64,000 nucleotides of DNA, taken from the NCBI RefSeq assembly GCF_013149275.1, contig NZ_JABGNA010000003.1, forward strand, positions 372,001-436,000. Direction: 5' to 3'. The first letter of the stretch is position 1. Each line of letters opens with the position of its first letter. Of the stretch, positions 41,667 through 51,153 are shown in pieces. The notes beneath the pieces were generated by a model. That model ran no database searches and was not told the DNA's origin. It saw only the letters and a list, made by a program, of their open reading frames with translations. Position numbers and translations under genes: made by a program. Source of the DNA: Mucilaginibacter sp. SG564 (GTDB lineage Bacteria; Bacteroidota; Bacteroidia; Sphingobacteriales; Sphingobacteriaceae).

Positions 41667-42845
41667 ATGGTTTCTTCACAACGTTATGATCAACGTGGCG
41701 TATCTGCCTCCAAGGATGATGTACACAATGCAATAAAAAATATCGACAAGGGTATTTTCCCACAAGCTTTCTGCAAAATTGTACCCGATATATTAACCGG
41801 CGACGAGGATTATTGCAATATTATGCATGCAGATGGTGCGGGCACCAAATCATCCTTAGCTTATACTTACTGGAAAGAAACCGGCGATATATCGGTATGG
41901 CGCGGTATTGCCCAGGATGCTATTATCATGAACCTTGACGACCTGCTTTGTGTAGGTGCTACGGATAACATCCTGCTGTCATCAACCATTGGCCGCAACA
42001 AAAATTTGATACCGGGTGAAGTGATCGCGGCCATCATCAACGGTACCGAAGAAATTCTGAGCGAGTTGCGTGAAGCTGGCATCGGCATCTACTCCACTGG
42101 CGGCGAAACCGCTGATGTGGGCGACCTGGTGCGTACCATCATTGTCGACTCCACCGTTACCTGCCGCATGAAACGCGAGGATGTGATATCAAACCACCGT
42201 ATCCAACCCGGTGATGTGATTGTTGGCCTGGCCTCATACGGACAAGCCAGTTATGAAAAAGAATATAACGGCGGCATGGGCTCCAACGGTTTAACCTCGG
42301 CCCGTCATGATGTATTTAACAAAACCATAGCCGATAAATATCCCGAAAGTTACGATGCGGTCATTCCTTACGAATTGATCTTTAGCGGCAGTAAAAACCT
42401 GACTGATAAAATTGATATAGGCAACAACCAATCAGTAACTGCAGGCAAACTGGTACTGAGCGCTACCCGCACCTACGCCCCTATCATCAAAAAAATGCTC
42501 GATGCTTACCGCAACCAGATACATGGCATGGTACATTGCAGCGGCGGCGCGCAAACCAAGGTGCTGCACTTTATTGACAACCTGCATATCATCAAGGATA
42601 ATCTTTTCCCTGTACCACCGCTATTTAAGCTCATCCACGAGGAATCAAAAACCAGCTGGCAGGAAATGTACAAAGTTTTCAATATGGGTCATCGTATGGA
42701 GCTTTATGTACCCCAGGAAATAGCGGCAGAACTCATAACCATATCCAAAAGCTTTGGTGTCGACGCGCAGGTTATCGGTCGCGTTGAAGCGGCTGATAGC
42801 AAAAAGGTGACGGTAACATCTGAGTTTGGGGTGTTTGAGTATTAA
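41667..42845 (+). CDS. purM: Phosphoribosylformylglycinamidine cyclo-ligase (AIR synthetase)
   Basis: The 392-residue enzyme converts FGAM to AIR in purine synthesis, the step after PurL (18120-20342). The N-terminus YDQRGVSASKDDVHNAI matches PurM; the metal/ATP segments are MHADGAGTKSSLAY and AQDAIIMNLDDLLCVGA, and YSTGGETADVGD is the conserved mid-domain. The C-terminal half has GMVHCSGGAQTKVLHF and the ending. It is longer than E. coli PurM (about 345), as in other Bacteroidota. It stands alone between repeats. Confidence 0.95.
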   Translation: MVSSQRYDQRGVSASKDDVHNAIKNIDKGIFPQAFCKIVPDILTGDEDYCNIMHADGAGTKSSLAYTYWKETGDISVWRGIAQDAIIMNLDDLLCVGATDNILLSSTIGRNKNLIPGEVIAAIINGTEEILSELREAGIGIYSTGGETADVGDLVRTIIVDSTVTCRMKREDVISNHRIQPGDVIVGLASYGQASYEKEYNGGMGSNGLTSARHDVFNKTIADKYPESYDAVIPYELIFSGSKNLTDKIDIGNNQSVTAGKLVLSATRTYAPIIKKMLDAYRNQIHGMVHCSGGAQTKVLHFIDNLHIIKDNLFPVPPLFKLIHEESKTSWQEMYKVFNMGHRMELYVPQEIAAELITISKSFGVDAQVIGRVEAADSKKVTVTSEFGVFEY

Positions 42846-42850
42846 AAGCC

Positions 42851-42984
42851 GAGAAGCAAGATAATAAGAGTCAAGAATCAAGACAGAAAAATATCTGTAT
42901 ATAAAAACCTTGTTTCAATAGCCGCGTTTAAAGGCTGACAACTATTATTGTTTTTCTTGTATCTTGACTTCTTGGTTCTTGATT
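42851..42984. repeat. 'AAGAGTCAAGAATCAAGA' word inverted repeat
   Basis: The left arm at 42851-42890 (GAAGCAAGATAATAAGAGTC then AAGAATCAAGACAG) pairs imperfectly with 42952-42984 (TTTCTTGTATCTTGACTTCT then TGGTTCTTGATT). The left arm begins 6 nt after the purM stop and the right arm ends 15 nt before the desaturase ATG, so it fills the gap. Confidence 0.65.
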
Positions 42985-42999
42985 ACAAAAAACTCGCCT

Positions 43000-43689
43000 A
43001 TGCTTAGGTTCCTGTCGGCACAATCAACTTTTAATCTTTGGGTGATATTTTTGACCGAGAACCTGTTGGTGACCGTATTAGCATTGTTGTTTGGCTGGCT
43101 GATACTCAAATTCAATCACAAACCTATCAAACCTGCTTCCCGCAAGGAGGTATTCATTTGTATTTTAACCAACGTAATTAATACAGCTATAACCTACGCC
43201 GGCTTTTGGTTATGGAAACATGGTTATATTCTGCTCAGCTATACCATATCCTGGCGTATCGGTTTTGATTTTTTAGTTCTTTTTATGCTGATGGATCTGG
43301 CGATGTTTTTGTTTCATTACGCCATACATCGGTCAATATTATACAAAGCCATCCATAAATTTCATCACCATTATGCCGATCCTATCCCCATTGATCTGTT
43401 TGTATTGCACCCGCTGGAAACGGTAGGCTTTGGCTGCTTATGGCTGGCCCTGCTCCTGTTGTTCAACTTTAATATTTATGCTGTTTTCATTTACCTGGTA
43501 GTGAATGTTTTTTTTGGCATCATGGGCCATTTGGGTATAGAGCCCGTCCCGGCAAGCATCCGAAGAATTATACCTTTTAAATATCTGGGTACATCATCAT
43601 TTCATCACCAGCATCATTTAAATATCAACCACAACTTTGGCTTTTATACCAATATCTGGGATAAGATCTTTAGAACTTATAAGGGATGA
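43000..43689 (+). CDS. Sterol desaturase / fatty acid hydroxylase family membrane protein
   Basis: The 229-residue integral-membrane di-iron protein has histidine boxes HYAIHRS, HKFHHHY and SFHHQHHLNINHNFG, the pattern of the fatty acid hydroxylase superfamily. About five hydrophobic helices are present. Substrates in this phylum include fatty acids, sphingolipids or carotenoid-like lipids; none can be assigned. ATG 43000 is used because the longer frame's TTG at 42964 lies inside the repeat arm. A strong shared terminator follows. Confidence 0.9.
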   Translation: MLRFLSAQSTFNLWVIFLTENLLVTVLALLFGWLILKFNHKPIKPASRKEVFICILTNVINTAITYAGFWLWKHGYILLSYTISWRIGFDFLVLFMLMDLAMFLFHYAIHRSILYKAIHKFHHHYADPIPIDLFVLHPLETVGFGCLWLALLLLFNFNIYAVFIYLVVNVFFGIMGHLGIEPVPASIRRIIPFKYLGTSSFHHQHHLNINHNFGFYTNIWDKIFRTYKG

Positions 43690-43745
43690 TTTTGGGAGTA
43701 AAGATTTGGGGAAACAAGGAGCAAAAACTTTAGGACAAAGGACGA

Positions 43746-43790
43746 TAAAACAAAAAGACCAGGCCAAATTGGCCTGGTCTTTTTGTTTTA
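43746..43790. terminator. Bidirectional terminator, desaturase / TonB receptor
   Basis: A perfect 20-bp stem (43746-43765 with 43771-43790) with loop AAATT is A-rich on the left and T-rich on the right, serving both convergent genes. Word-like A/G-rich sequence (GGAGCAAAAACTTTAGGACA) precedes it. Confidence 0.92.
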
Positions 43791-43813
43791 TATCTCTGTT
43801 TCAGGAGAAACGA

Positions 43814-46800
43814 TTAGTTAAATATGTATCTAACACCGATCTGAGCCTGGAAACGTGAGAACTGACTGATATCTGTTTTGTATGAATTAGTAACGGGTAT
43901 CTGGTTGTTGGCATCAAGATAAGGGAACGAATAAGTTGCCTGAGTTGAACCATCTGCATTTTTTTGAGGGCCCATATATCTTAACACAGTTGTTGCACCA
44001 TTGTTGAAACCACTGTACGATACTTGTTGGTTACCCCAGTTACGGTTCAACAGGTTAGTAAAGTTAATTACGTCGAAAGTAAGTTCGAGTGTATTTTTAG
44101 TTTTACCTGCTTGTATGAAAAAGTCTTGTGCAAAGTGCAAGTCAACTCTTTTGTAGGTAGGTAATATCGCACCGTTTCTTTGAGCAAACTGACCTCTGTG
44201 CTGGCTCAGATAAGGATCCTGGTTGATGAAGTTATTCAACTGAGTCCAGATCTGATCTGCTGTACGGGTATCCTTGGTTCCATTTGCTGCTGTAGGCGCT
44301 GCAACCAGAATAAGATCACTCTTATTTTTAGGGATATACATCAAATCGTTGGTAGCACCATCCCCGTTAGGGTCATTAGCAGTAATATATGATATAGCGC
44401 CGTTGTTAGCCGCTTCAAATACTAAACCAATGGTTGATGCAAAGTTTTTAGCATATTGTTTGCGGTATGATACGGTTGCAATAATACGGTTTGGCTGTAC
44501 ATAAGAACTGTTTGACAGATTATCTGCGTTCGGGTTACCTGCAACATAACGTGTGTTCCAGATAGTTGCAGCGGTTGAACCACCATCGTTAACATCCTTT
44601 GATTTGGTATAAGTATAAGCTACGCTGGCGGCAAAACCGTTGCTGAAGCTTTTTTGCAACTGACCGGTAATAAAGTATGAGAAACCTTTGCTGGTATTTC
44701 TCATATAATATAAACCATTGATAAATGGATTAGTGGCAGTGGTAGGATTGGCCGTTGTTGGAGCTGTAGTATTTTTTGAAGCGTACTGGATTTGACCTTC
44801 AGGACCAGCCAAAGTGGTGTATGAATCAGATAATACTAAGTTCTGGTGATAAATAGCACGGATATCTTTGGTATAAGCACCTTCGATAGTACCTATAATA
44901 CCGCCAGGTAGTTTTTGGTCAACCGCTAAGTTGGTTCTCCAGATTTTTGGATATTTCAGGTTCGGGTCAGCAACGTCAAGCTCGTATGAGTTATTGGCTG
45001 CCGCATTAGCCGGACGATTCGCGTTAACATTTTGATTGAATAACAATCTTGGATCGCCAGGAGAGTTTTTCTGCGTAACGGTATATGAACCAAATAACAA
45101 ACCGTTGTTTGATGCCTGGTTAGATATCCACACAAATGGTACCGGACCGGTAAACAAACCAGAACCACCACGTATTTGGGTAGACTGATCGCCATTTACA
45201 TCCCAGTTAAAACCTACACGAGGTGAAAGCTGTACCCTATTTTTTGGCAGCTTAGAAACATCAACATGTGTACCACCCTGAAAAGTAAGGGCAGCAGCAT
45301 TGCTGTTAGAAGCTAATGTAGTTGGGAATACGTTATAATCGGCTCTTAAACCATATGTTAATCTGAAGTTATCAGTTACATGGTATTTATCCTGTACATA
45401 TACACTATAAATAGACGCTTTGATCTTAGCAAATGGGAACCCGCTGCCAACAGCCGAATAGCGGTAAGTATAAGCTTGTGCTGGCAATCCATTGATAAAG
45501 TCAGAAGCTGAATTATAAGTATATAAACCATTGTAATCTGGAGCAAAACCGTTAGTGTAGCTCTGGATCTGGTTACTCGTACCTATAGTGAACTCATGTT
45601 TACCAGAATAAATGGTAAAGTCATCAGCAAACTGCCAAATGTTGGTATTTAATAAGTTACCCGCAGTATAAAGCTCAGAACCAAAGCTGGTTGCTGTAGC
45701 ACTTGCAGGAGAGGTAACAACGCCATTGGCATCAGAAGAACCATTACCTATATCAACCATTGGTAATGAACCATTACCCAGGAAATTACGGAAGTCCCTT
45801 AATGCAGAGTAACCCACAGTCAATTTGTTTGACATAGAGTTGCTGATGCGGCTATTTAACTCAACTATACCGATATTAAAGTTATTGTTGATAGTATAAC
45901 CAGATCCGTAGAAAGGCAAAGTATTTGGACCAGGTGCGCGGGTGGTACCATAACCTACGGTGGTTATACCATCGCTGTTAGGGATACCCGAGTTACTGGC
46001 TGGCTGATCTTTAAATGATTTTAAGTAAAAATACTTAGCACTTAAAGTATTATTCTTATCAATATTCCAATCTAACTTAGCAGTTAACTTGTTGCTTGAA
46101 GTTCTGTAAACATAGTTTTCATAAGCTCCCGGATCATAACCATAGCTTGCCAGTTTTGCTTTGATAGCATCTAATGTGCTGGCTTGTACGTTTGATACGT
46201 TCGATCCGCTTAAACCCGGACGGCCTGCTACTAAAGCATTTGCCGGTGGCGCGCTAACTCTTTCCTGTTCACCTGATACAAATAAGAACAATTTATTTTT
46301 GATGATCGGACCACCTACAGCAACACCATCGGTATGGTAATCAAACGGAGTAATAGGCACGTTGGTTGTACCTGCATGGTAACCTGTTAACCTGGTACCA
46401 CGACCATAATAATAAGCAGTACCTTTTACCTGGTTAGTACCTGATTTTACTACGGTATTAACACCAGCGCCGGTAAAGTTACCCTGGCGTACGTCATAAG
46501 GGGCAATATCAACCTGAATCTGATCGATCGCGTCTAATGATATAGGCTGTGAACTGGCCTGGCCACCCAAAGTACTTGATAAACCAAAAGAGTTATTGAA
46601 CAATGCACCGTCAACAGTTACGTTATTATAAGCTCCGCTACGGCCACCGAAACTATTAAAAGTACCGGTTGAGTTTGCAGAAGGTGTTAATTTGGTAAAA
46701 TCCTGTAATGAACGGGCAACAGTTGGTAAGTTTTCAATTTGCTGACGGTTGATTGTTTCGCGCGCTCCGGTACGTGATGAGTTGATCACTTTACCTTGCG

Positions 46801-47173
46801 AACCGGTAATTACTACCTCTTTTAACGCAGTCAGATTATCCTCCAGTTTGGAATTGATCTTTTGATCCTGACCAATAGAAAGGGTAATACCTTCCTGAAC
46901 AAAGTTTTTGTATCCAACAAAACTTACTTTAAAGGTGTACGGGCCACCTACTCTTAAGTTGGGGATATTATAACGCCCATCGGCACGGGTTACTGTTGAA
47001 TACACAGTACCGGTAGGTTGGTGGGTGATGGTTACGGTAGCACCCGGAATTCCACCCTTGGCATCGGTTACAATACCGTTTACACTGGCTGTTGTTACAC
47101 CCTGTGCAAAGGCATTCCTGTTAAGGAACATAAAACCGGCCAATAATAATAAAAGAAGTAAAGGCTTCCTCAT
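43814..47173 (-). CDS. Oar-like TonB-dependent outer-membrane receptor
   Basis: The 1119-residue protein has a signal peptide (LLLLLLLAGFMFLNRNAFAQ), a carboxypeptidase-regulatory-like domain (about 27-110: VNGIVTDAKGGIPGATVTITHQPTGTVYST), a plug region (SRTGARETINRQQIENLPTVARSLQDFTKLTP… IDQIQVDIAPYDVRQGNFTGAGVN) and a large C-terminal beta-barrel ending FQAQIGVRYIFN. This is the Oar subgroup, which often lacks a SusD partner; none is adjacent. The substrate is unknown. It depends on TonB/ExbBD energy. TATCTTTG upstream at 47212-47219 is a good promoter. Confidence 0.93.
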   Translation of the reverse strand: MRKPLLLLLLLAGFMFLNRNAFAQGVTTASVNGIVTDAKGGIPGATVTITHQPTGTVYSTVTRADGRYNIPNLRVGGPYTFKVSFVGYKNFVQEGITLSIGQDQKINSKLEDNLTALKEVVITGSQGKVINSSRTGARETINRQQIENLPTVARSLQDFTKLTPSANSTGTFNSFGGRSGAYNNVTVDGALFNNSFGLSSTLGGQASSQPISLDAIDQIQVDIAPYDVRQGNFTGAGVNTVVKSGTNQVKGTAYYYGRGTRLTGYHAGTTNVPITPFDYHTDGVAVGGPIIKNKLFLFVSGEQERVSAPPANALVAGRPGLSGSNVSNVQASTLDAIKAKLASYGYDPGAYENYVYRTSSNKLTAKLDWNIDKNNTLSAKYFYLKSFKDQPASNSGIPNSDGITTVGYGTTRAPGPNTLPFYGSGYTINNNFNIGIVELNSRISNSMSNKLTVGYSALRDFRNFLGNGSLPMVDIGNGSSDANGVVTSPASATATSFGSELYTAGNLLNTNIWQFADDFTIYSGKHEFTIGTSNQIQSYTNGFAPDYNGLYTYNSASDFINGLPAQAYTYRYSAVGSGFPFAKIKASIYSVYVQDKYHVTDNFRLTYGLRADYNVFPTTLASNSNAAALTFQGGTHVDVSKLPKNRVQLSPRVGFNWDVNGDQSTQIRGGSGLFTGPVPFVWISNQASNNGLLFGSYTVTQKNSPGDPRLLFNQNVNANRPANAAANNSYELDVADPNLKYPKIWRTNLAVDQKLPGGIIGTIEGAYTKDIRAIYHQNLVLSDSYTTLAGPEGQIQYASKNTTAPTTANPTTATNPFINGLYYMRNTSKGFSYFITGQLQKSFSNGFAASVAYTYTKSKDVNDGGSTAATIWNTRYVAGNPNADNLSNSSYVQPNRIIATVSYRKQYAKNFASTIGLVFEAANNGAISYITANDPNGDGATNDLMYIPKNKSDLILVAAPTAANGTKDTRTADQIWTQLNNFINQDPYLSQHRGQFAQRNGAILPTYKRVDLHFAQDFFIQAGKTKNTLELTFDVINFTNLLNRNWGNQQVSYSGFNNGATTVLRYMGPQKNADGSTQATYSFPYLDANNQIPVTNSYKTDISQFSRFQAQIGVRYIFN

Positions 47174-47536
47174 AAATTGCTTTTTTAATTATACTTTGTG
47201 TTGATTAGCCGCAAAGATAAGTAATAGGCTGATTGTCAATGTTAATTTTATGTTAACAATTATTATATATTTTTCAACAGTTTCATTCGTACATAATATG
47301 AATCACAAGTAAACCGGTAGATATTATATAATATTTATAATAATTTACCGGGCTGGCCGGGTAAATAGCATCTGATTGTAAATAATAACGCGGGGCTCTC
47401 TGAGCCTTCTTATTCCATTTTTCCTTTTCAGCCCTTTTACTTAGCTTTGGGCCATTAAAATTAACGCCTGTGTGTAACAACACAGTTTAGCTTTAATCCG
47501 TACAAAGCGAAAATTTAAATTATACATCATTAAAAT
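47174..47536. other. 363 bp divergent intergenic region, TonB receptor / lpdA
   Basis: Apart from the receptor promoter at 47212-47219 it is AT-rich, with a TATATAATATTTATAATA-type run at about 47320-47345 and a small GGGCTGGCCGGG palindrome nearby. No small gene is apparent and no clear lpdA promoter was found. Confidence 0.6.
47212..47219 (-). promoter_or_regulatory. Promoter of the Oar-like receptor (TTGACA … TATCTTTG)
   Basis: On the minus strand TATCTTTG is preceded by TTGACA with 17 nt between TTG and TA, close to the Bacteroidota TTG-n19-TAnnTTTG layout. It lies 38 nt before the ATG. Confidence 0.6.
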
Positions 47537-48928
47537 ATGGATTACGATTTAATTGTTATAGGATCAGGCCCGGGTGGTTACGTAGCAGCAATCCGCGCTT
47601 CCCAACTTGGTTTAAAAACTGCTGTTATTGAAAAAGAATCAGTAGGCGGCATATGTCTTAACTGGGGTTGTATCCCCACTAAAGCCCTATTAAAAAGTGC
47701 CCAGGTATTTGAATACATCAACCACGCTTCTGATTATGGCATCAATGTAAATGGTACCGGCGAGGTTAATTTTGAATCGGTTATCAAACGCAGCCGCGGT
47801 GTTGCCGATGGCATGAGCAAAGGCATCCAGTTTTTGATGAAGAAAAACAAGATTGATGTAGTTGCCGGTTTTGGTAAATTAAAATCAAAAGGTGTTGTTG
47901 AAGTAAAGGCCGCTGATGGCTCAACCAAACAAATCACCGCTAAACATATTATACTGGCCACTGGCGGCCGCTCACGCGAATTACCTAACCTGAAACAGGA
48001 TGGCAAAAAAGTGATTGGCTACCGCGAGGCTATGTCATTACCCAAACAACCAAAATCATTGGTAGTGGTAGGTTCTGGCGCTATCGGTATCGAATTTGCT
48101 TATTTCTATAACTCTATCGGCACTAAAGTTACCGTAGTAGAGTATTTGGATAACATCGTTCCGTTGGAGGATGAAGAAGTTTCAAAAGGATTGAACCGTA
48201 TCCTGAAAAAACAAGGCATCAACATTATGACCAGCGCTAATGTGGAGTCTGTTGATACCAGCGGCGAGCTTTGCAAAGTGAACGTTAAAACCGCATCGGG
48301 TGTTGAGATATTGGAAGCCGAGGTTGTATTATCAGCCGTGGGTATCTCTACCAATATCGAAGGCATCGGTTTAGAAGAAAACGGTGTTAAAACAGATAAA
48401 GGCAAAGTACTCGTTGATGATTTTTACCGCACCAATGTAGAAGGCGTTTATGCTATTGGCGATATTGTAAAAGGTCAGGCGCTGGCACACGTAGCCTCCG
48501 CCGAAGGCATCATCTGCGTAGAGAAAATTGCAGGTCACCACCCTGAGCCATTAAATTACAACAACCTTCCGGGTTGTACTTACTGCTCGCCCGAAGTTGC
48601 CTCTGTGGGTTATACCGAAAAAGCCGCTAAAGAAGCCGGTTACGAAATTAAAGTGGGTAAGTTCCCATTCTCGGCATCAGGTAAAGCCAGCGCAGCCGGT
48701 GCTAAAGATGGTTTTGTAAAACTGATATTTGATGCCAAATACGGCGAGTTCCTGGGCGCACACATGCTGGGTAATAACGTTACCGAACTGATTGCCGAAG
48801 TAGTTACCGCACGCAAGCTGGAAGCAACAGGTCATGAGATCATCAAATCGGTTCATCCGCACCCAACCATGAGCGAAGCTGTAATGGAAGCTGCCGCCGA
48901 AGCTTACGGCGAATGTATACATTTGTAA
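47537..48928 (+). CDS. lpdA: Dihydrolipoyl dehydrogenase
   Basis: The 463-residue flavoprotein is the E3 component of 2-oxo acid dehydrogenase complexes, reoxidising dihydrolipoamide with NAD. FAD motif: VIGSGPGGYVAAIRASQLG. The redox disulfide is Cys40/Cys45 in GGICLNWGCIPTKALL. The NAD domain has VVGSGAIGIEFAYFY. The second FAD contact is VYAIGDIVKG, and the catalytic base pair is HPHPTMSEA (His-Glu). It has a strong terminator and no E1/E2 genes nearby. Confidence 0.97.
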   Translation: MDYDLIVIGSGPGGYVAAIRASQLGLKTAVIEKESVGGICLNWGCIPTKALLKSAQVFEYINHASDYGINVNGTGEVNFESVIKRSRGVADGMSKGIQFLMKKNKIDVVAGFGKLKSKGVVEVKAADGSTKQITAKHIILATGGRSRELPNLKQDGKKVIGYREAMSLPKQPKSLVVVGSGAIGIEFAYFYNSIGTKVTVVEYLDNIVPLEDEEVSKGLNRILKKQGINIMTSANVESVDTSGELCKVNVKTASGVEILEAEVVLSAVGISTNIEGIGLEENGVKTDKGKVLVDDFYRTNVEGVYAIGDIVKGQALAHVASAEGIICVEKIAGHHPEPLNYNNLPGCTYCSPEVASVGYTEKAAKEAGYEIKVGKFPFSASGKASAAGAKDGFVKLIFDAKYGEFLGAHMLGNNVTELIAEVVTARKLEATGHEIIKSVHPHPTMSEAVMEAAAEAYGECIHL

Positions 48929-49033
48929 AATTCAAAAGTTAAAATTCAAAAGCCGGTTGCTTATATAGTTACCGGCTTTTGTTTTTATATCAACCGGAGT
49001 AGAGTTTTTGAATTTTGAATTTTTACTTTTGAC
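48927..49033. repeat. 'AAAATTCAAAAG' word inverted repeat around the lpdA terminator
   Basis: The left arm (48927-48951: AAAATTCAAAAGTTAAAATT then CAAAA) pairs imperfectly with the right arm (49005-49033: TTTTTGAATTTTGAATTTTT then ACTTTTGAC). The lpdA terminator hairpin lies in the loop. The right arm ends 5 nt before the next ATG. Confidence 0.6.
48948..48987 (+). terminator. Terminator of lpdA
   Basis: A perfect 10-bp stem AAAAGCCGGT/ACCGGCTTTT with a 13-nt loop is followed by GTTTTTA. Confidence 0.85.
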
Positions 49034-49038
49034 TTACT

Positions 49039-49878
49039 ATGAAACTCCACACAATAGATACCGGTTTTTTTAAGTTGGATGGCGGCGCCATGTTTGGCGT
49101 AGTACCCAAAACCATCTGGAACAAAACCAATCCTGCCGACGATAATAACCTCTGCACCTGGGCCATGCGCTGCCTGCTGGTAGAGGATGGTAAGCGACTG
49201 ATATTGATCGATACCGGCATCGGCAATAAACAGGACGAAAAATTCTTCGGTCATTATTACCTGCATGGCACTGCCACTATTGACAGTTCGCTGGCAGCTC
49301 TTGGCTTTCATCGCGACGATATTACCGATGTATTTTTAACCCACCTGCATTTTGACCATGTTGGCGGCGCAGTGATACGTGATGGTGATAAGTTACTACC
49401 TGCCTTTAAGAATGCGGTTTATTGGAGCAATCCGCAACACTGGGAATGGGCGGTAAACCCCAATGAGCGTGAAAAAGCATCATTTCTGAAAGAGAATATA
49501 CTGCCCATACAGCAAAGCGGCCAATTACAGTTTGTGGATAGTACAGATGGCATAAAATTCGCCGAAAACTTTCATATACGCTTTGTTTATGGCCACACCG
49601 ATGCCATGATGCTGCCATTGATAGGTTATAAAGACAAAAAGATACTCTATATGGCCGATCTGCTGCCATCTGTTGGGCATCTGCCACTTCCCTACGTAAT
49701 GGCCTATGACATGTTTCCGCTGAAAACGCTGGCCGAAAAGAAACTATTTTTAAATGAAGCCGTAGAACAGGAATATATATTGTATTTTGAACACGATCCC
49801 ATTAATGAATGTTGTACATTGCAGCAAACGGAGAAAGGACCGAGGTTAAAAGAGGCGTTTAAACTGAGTGATATTTAA
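49039..49878 (+). CDS. Metallo-beta-lactamase-fold hydrolase
   Basis: The 279-residue protein contains the zinc signature HLHFDHVGG (HxHxDH), a preceding LILIDTGIGNK strand, and later His and Asp ligands in FVYGHTDAMM and YMADLLP. The C-terminal EHDP segment is shared with the lactonase-like (AttM/AhlD) group. Substrates of this fold vary, so none is claimed. It is a single gene 110 bp after lpdA with a repeat arm immediately upstream. Confidence 0.88.
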   Translation: MKLHTIDTGFFKLDGGAMFGVVPKTIWNKTNPADDNNLCTWAMRCLLVEDGKRLILIDTGIGNKQDEKFFGHYYLHGTATIDSSLAALGFHRDDITDVFLTHLHFDHVGGAVIRDGDKLLPAFKNAVYWSNPQHWEWAVNPNEREKASFLKENILPIQQSGQLQFVDSTDGIKFAENFHIRFVYGHTDAMMLPLIGYKDKKILYMADLLPSVGHLPLPYVMAYDMFPLKTLAEKKLFLNEAVEQEYILYFEHDPINECCTLQQTEKGPRLKEAFKLSDI

Positions 49879-50064
49879 TAAGTGTTTTATGGATACCACA
49901 AAAACCATACCGCTTGCGGGTTTTAACAATTAATAATACAAAAATGAACAATTTGTTAACATTGCAATAGCTAACCACTCATAGTCAATTACTTATAAAA
50001 GCAATTAACGACGCGTTTTTTTTCAAAATACAATTTGCAATTATATTTTTTTAGAACAATTTTA

Positions 50065-50072
50065 TAACTTTG
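50065..50072 (+). promoter_or_regulatory. -7 promoter element of rpoD (TAACTTTG)
   Basis: TAACTTTG followed by CAC matches the Bacteroidota -7 consensus (TAnnTTTGY) and lies 45 nt before the ATG in an AT-rich region. Confidence 0.6.
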
Positions 50073-50116
50073 CACGTTCTGTACTAAATAGAAAGTACCG
50101 AAGGTTTATTAAATAA

Positions 50117-50977
50117 ATGAGACAACTCAAAATAACGCAATCCATTACCAATCGCGAGTCACAATCGCTGGACAAATATCTTCACGAGATTGGTAAAGTT
50201 GATCTGATAACTGCCGAAGAAGAAGTAATATTAGCTCAAAAAATACGCGAGGGCGACCAGGCCGCTTTGGAACGGTTAACCAAAACCAATTTACGCTTTG
50301 TGGTGTCTGTTGCTAAACAATATCAAAATCAGGGTTTAACGCTGGGCGATCTCATTAACGAAGGTAACCTCGGTTTGATCAAAGCCGCCAAACGTTTTGA
50401 CGAAACCAAAGGTTTTAAATTCATCTCCTACGCGGTATGGTGGATCCGTCAATCAATCCTGCAGGCAATTGCCGAGCAATCACGTATTGTGCGTTTACCA
50501 TTAAACCAGGTAGGTTCATTAAGTAAGATTAGTAAAGCGTTCTCCAAACTGGAGCAGGAATACGAGCGTGAGCCTTCACCGGAAGAACTGGCCGATATAC
50601 TGGAAACTACTGTAGATAAGATCTCTGATACGCTGAGTAATTCAGGCAGACATGTATCTATGGATGCGCCGTTTGTACAGGGCGAGGAAAACACCCTGCT
50701 TGATGTACTCGAAAACCAGGAACCCAACACCGACTCCATCCTGATCAACGAATCATTATCAGAAGAGATCAAACGGTCACTATCGACCTTAACCGAACGC
50801 GAACGTGAGATCATCGTATTGTTCTTCGGCCTGGGAACCAACCATCCGCTTTCATTGGAGGAAATAGGCGAGAAGTTTAATCTTACCCGTGAACGTGTAC
50901 GCCAAATTAAGGATAAGGCACTACAACGTTTACGCCACACTTCCAGAAGCAAAATATTAAAATCATACCTGGGTTAA
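50117..50977 (+). CDS. rpoD: RNA polymerase primary sigma factor (RpoD/SigA)
   Basis: The 286-residue protein is the short primary sigma typical of Bacteroidota, lacking the long region 1.1 and non-conserved insert of E. coli sigma-70. Region 1.2 is [20 protein letters not shown], region 2 has [41 protein letters not shown], region 3 starts RLPLNQ, and region 4 has [29 protein letters not shown]. It recognises the TAnnTTTG promoters seen throughout the window. It is monocistronic with a terminator. Confidence 0.96.
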   Translation: MRQLKITQSITNRESQSLDKYLHEIGKVDLITAEEEVILAQKIREGDQAALERLTKTNLRFVVSVAKQYQNQGLTLGDLINEGNLGLIKAAKRFDETKGFKFISYAVWWIRQSILQAIAEQSRIVRLPLNQVGSLSKISKAFSKLEQEYEREPSPEELADILETTVDKISDTLSNSGRHVSMDAPFVQGEENTLLDVLENQEPNTDSILINESLSEEIKRSLSTLTEREREIIVLFFGLGTNHPLSLEEIGEKFNLTRERVRQIKDKALQRLRHTSRSKILKSYLG

Positions 50978-51000
50978 TCTATAAACCCCGATCATATTGA

Positions 51001-51032
51001 AAAGCCATCAGTAATACTGGTGGCTTTTTTGT
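51001..51032 (+). terminator. Terminator of rpoD
   Basis: The stem AAAGCCATCAG/CTGGTGGCTTT (one G-U pair), loop TAATA, is followed by TTT. Confidence 0.85.
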
Positions 51033-51047
51033 TTTGCCTCTTTATCA

Positions 51048-51110
51048 GGAGACACAAATATGCGTCTCTACAACACATTTCTTCCTGTAGAGACACATAT
51101 TTGTGTCTCC
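51048..51110. repeat. GAGACGC-family repeat pair, copy 2
   Basis: Arm 51048-51072 (GGAGACACAAATATGCGTCT then CTACA) pairs with 51086-51110 over a 13-nt loop. It is related to 35293-35390. It is upstream of the endonuclease V gene. Confidence 0.85.
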
Positions 51111-51153
51111 ATTTTACATCAAACAAACCAAGATCCTTCTGCGTTTTAAACCC

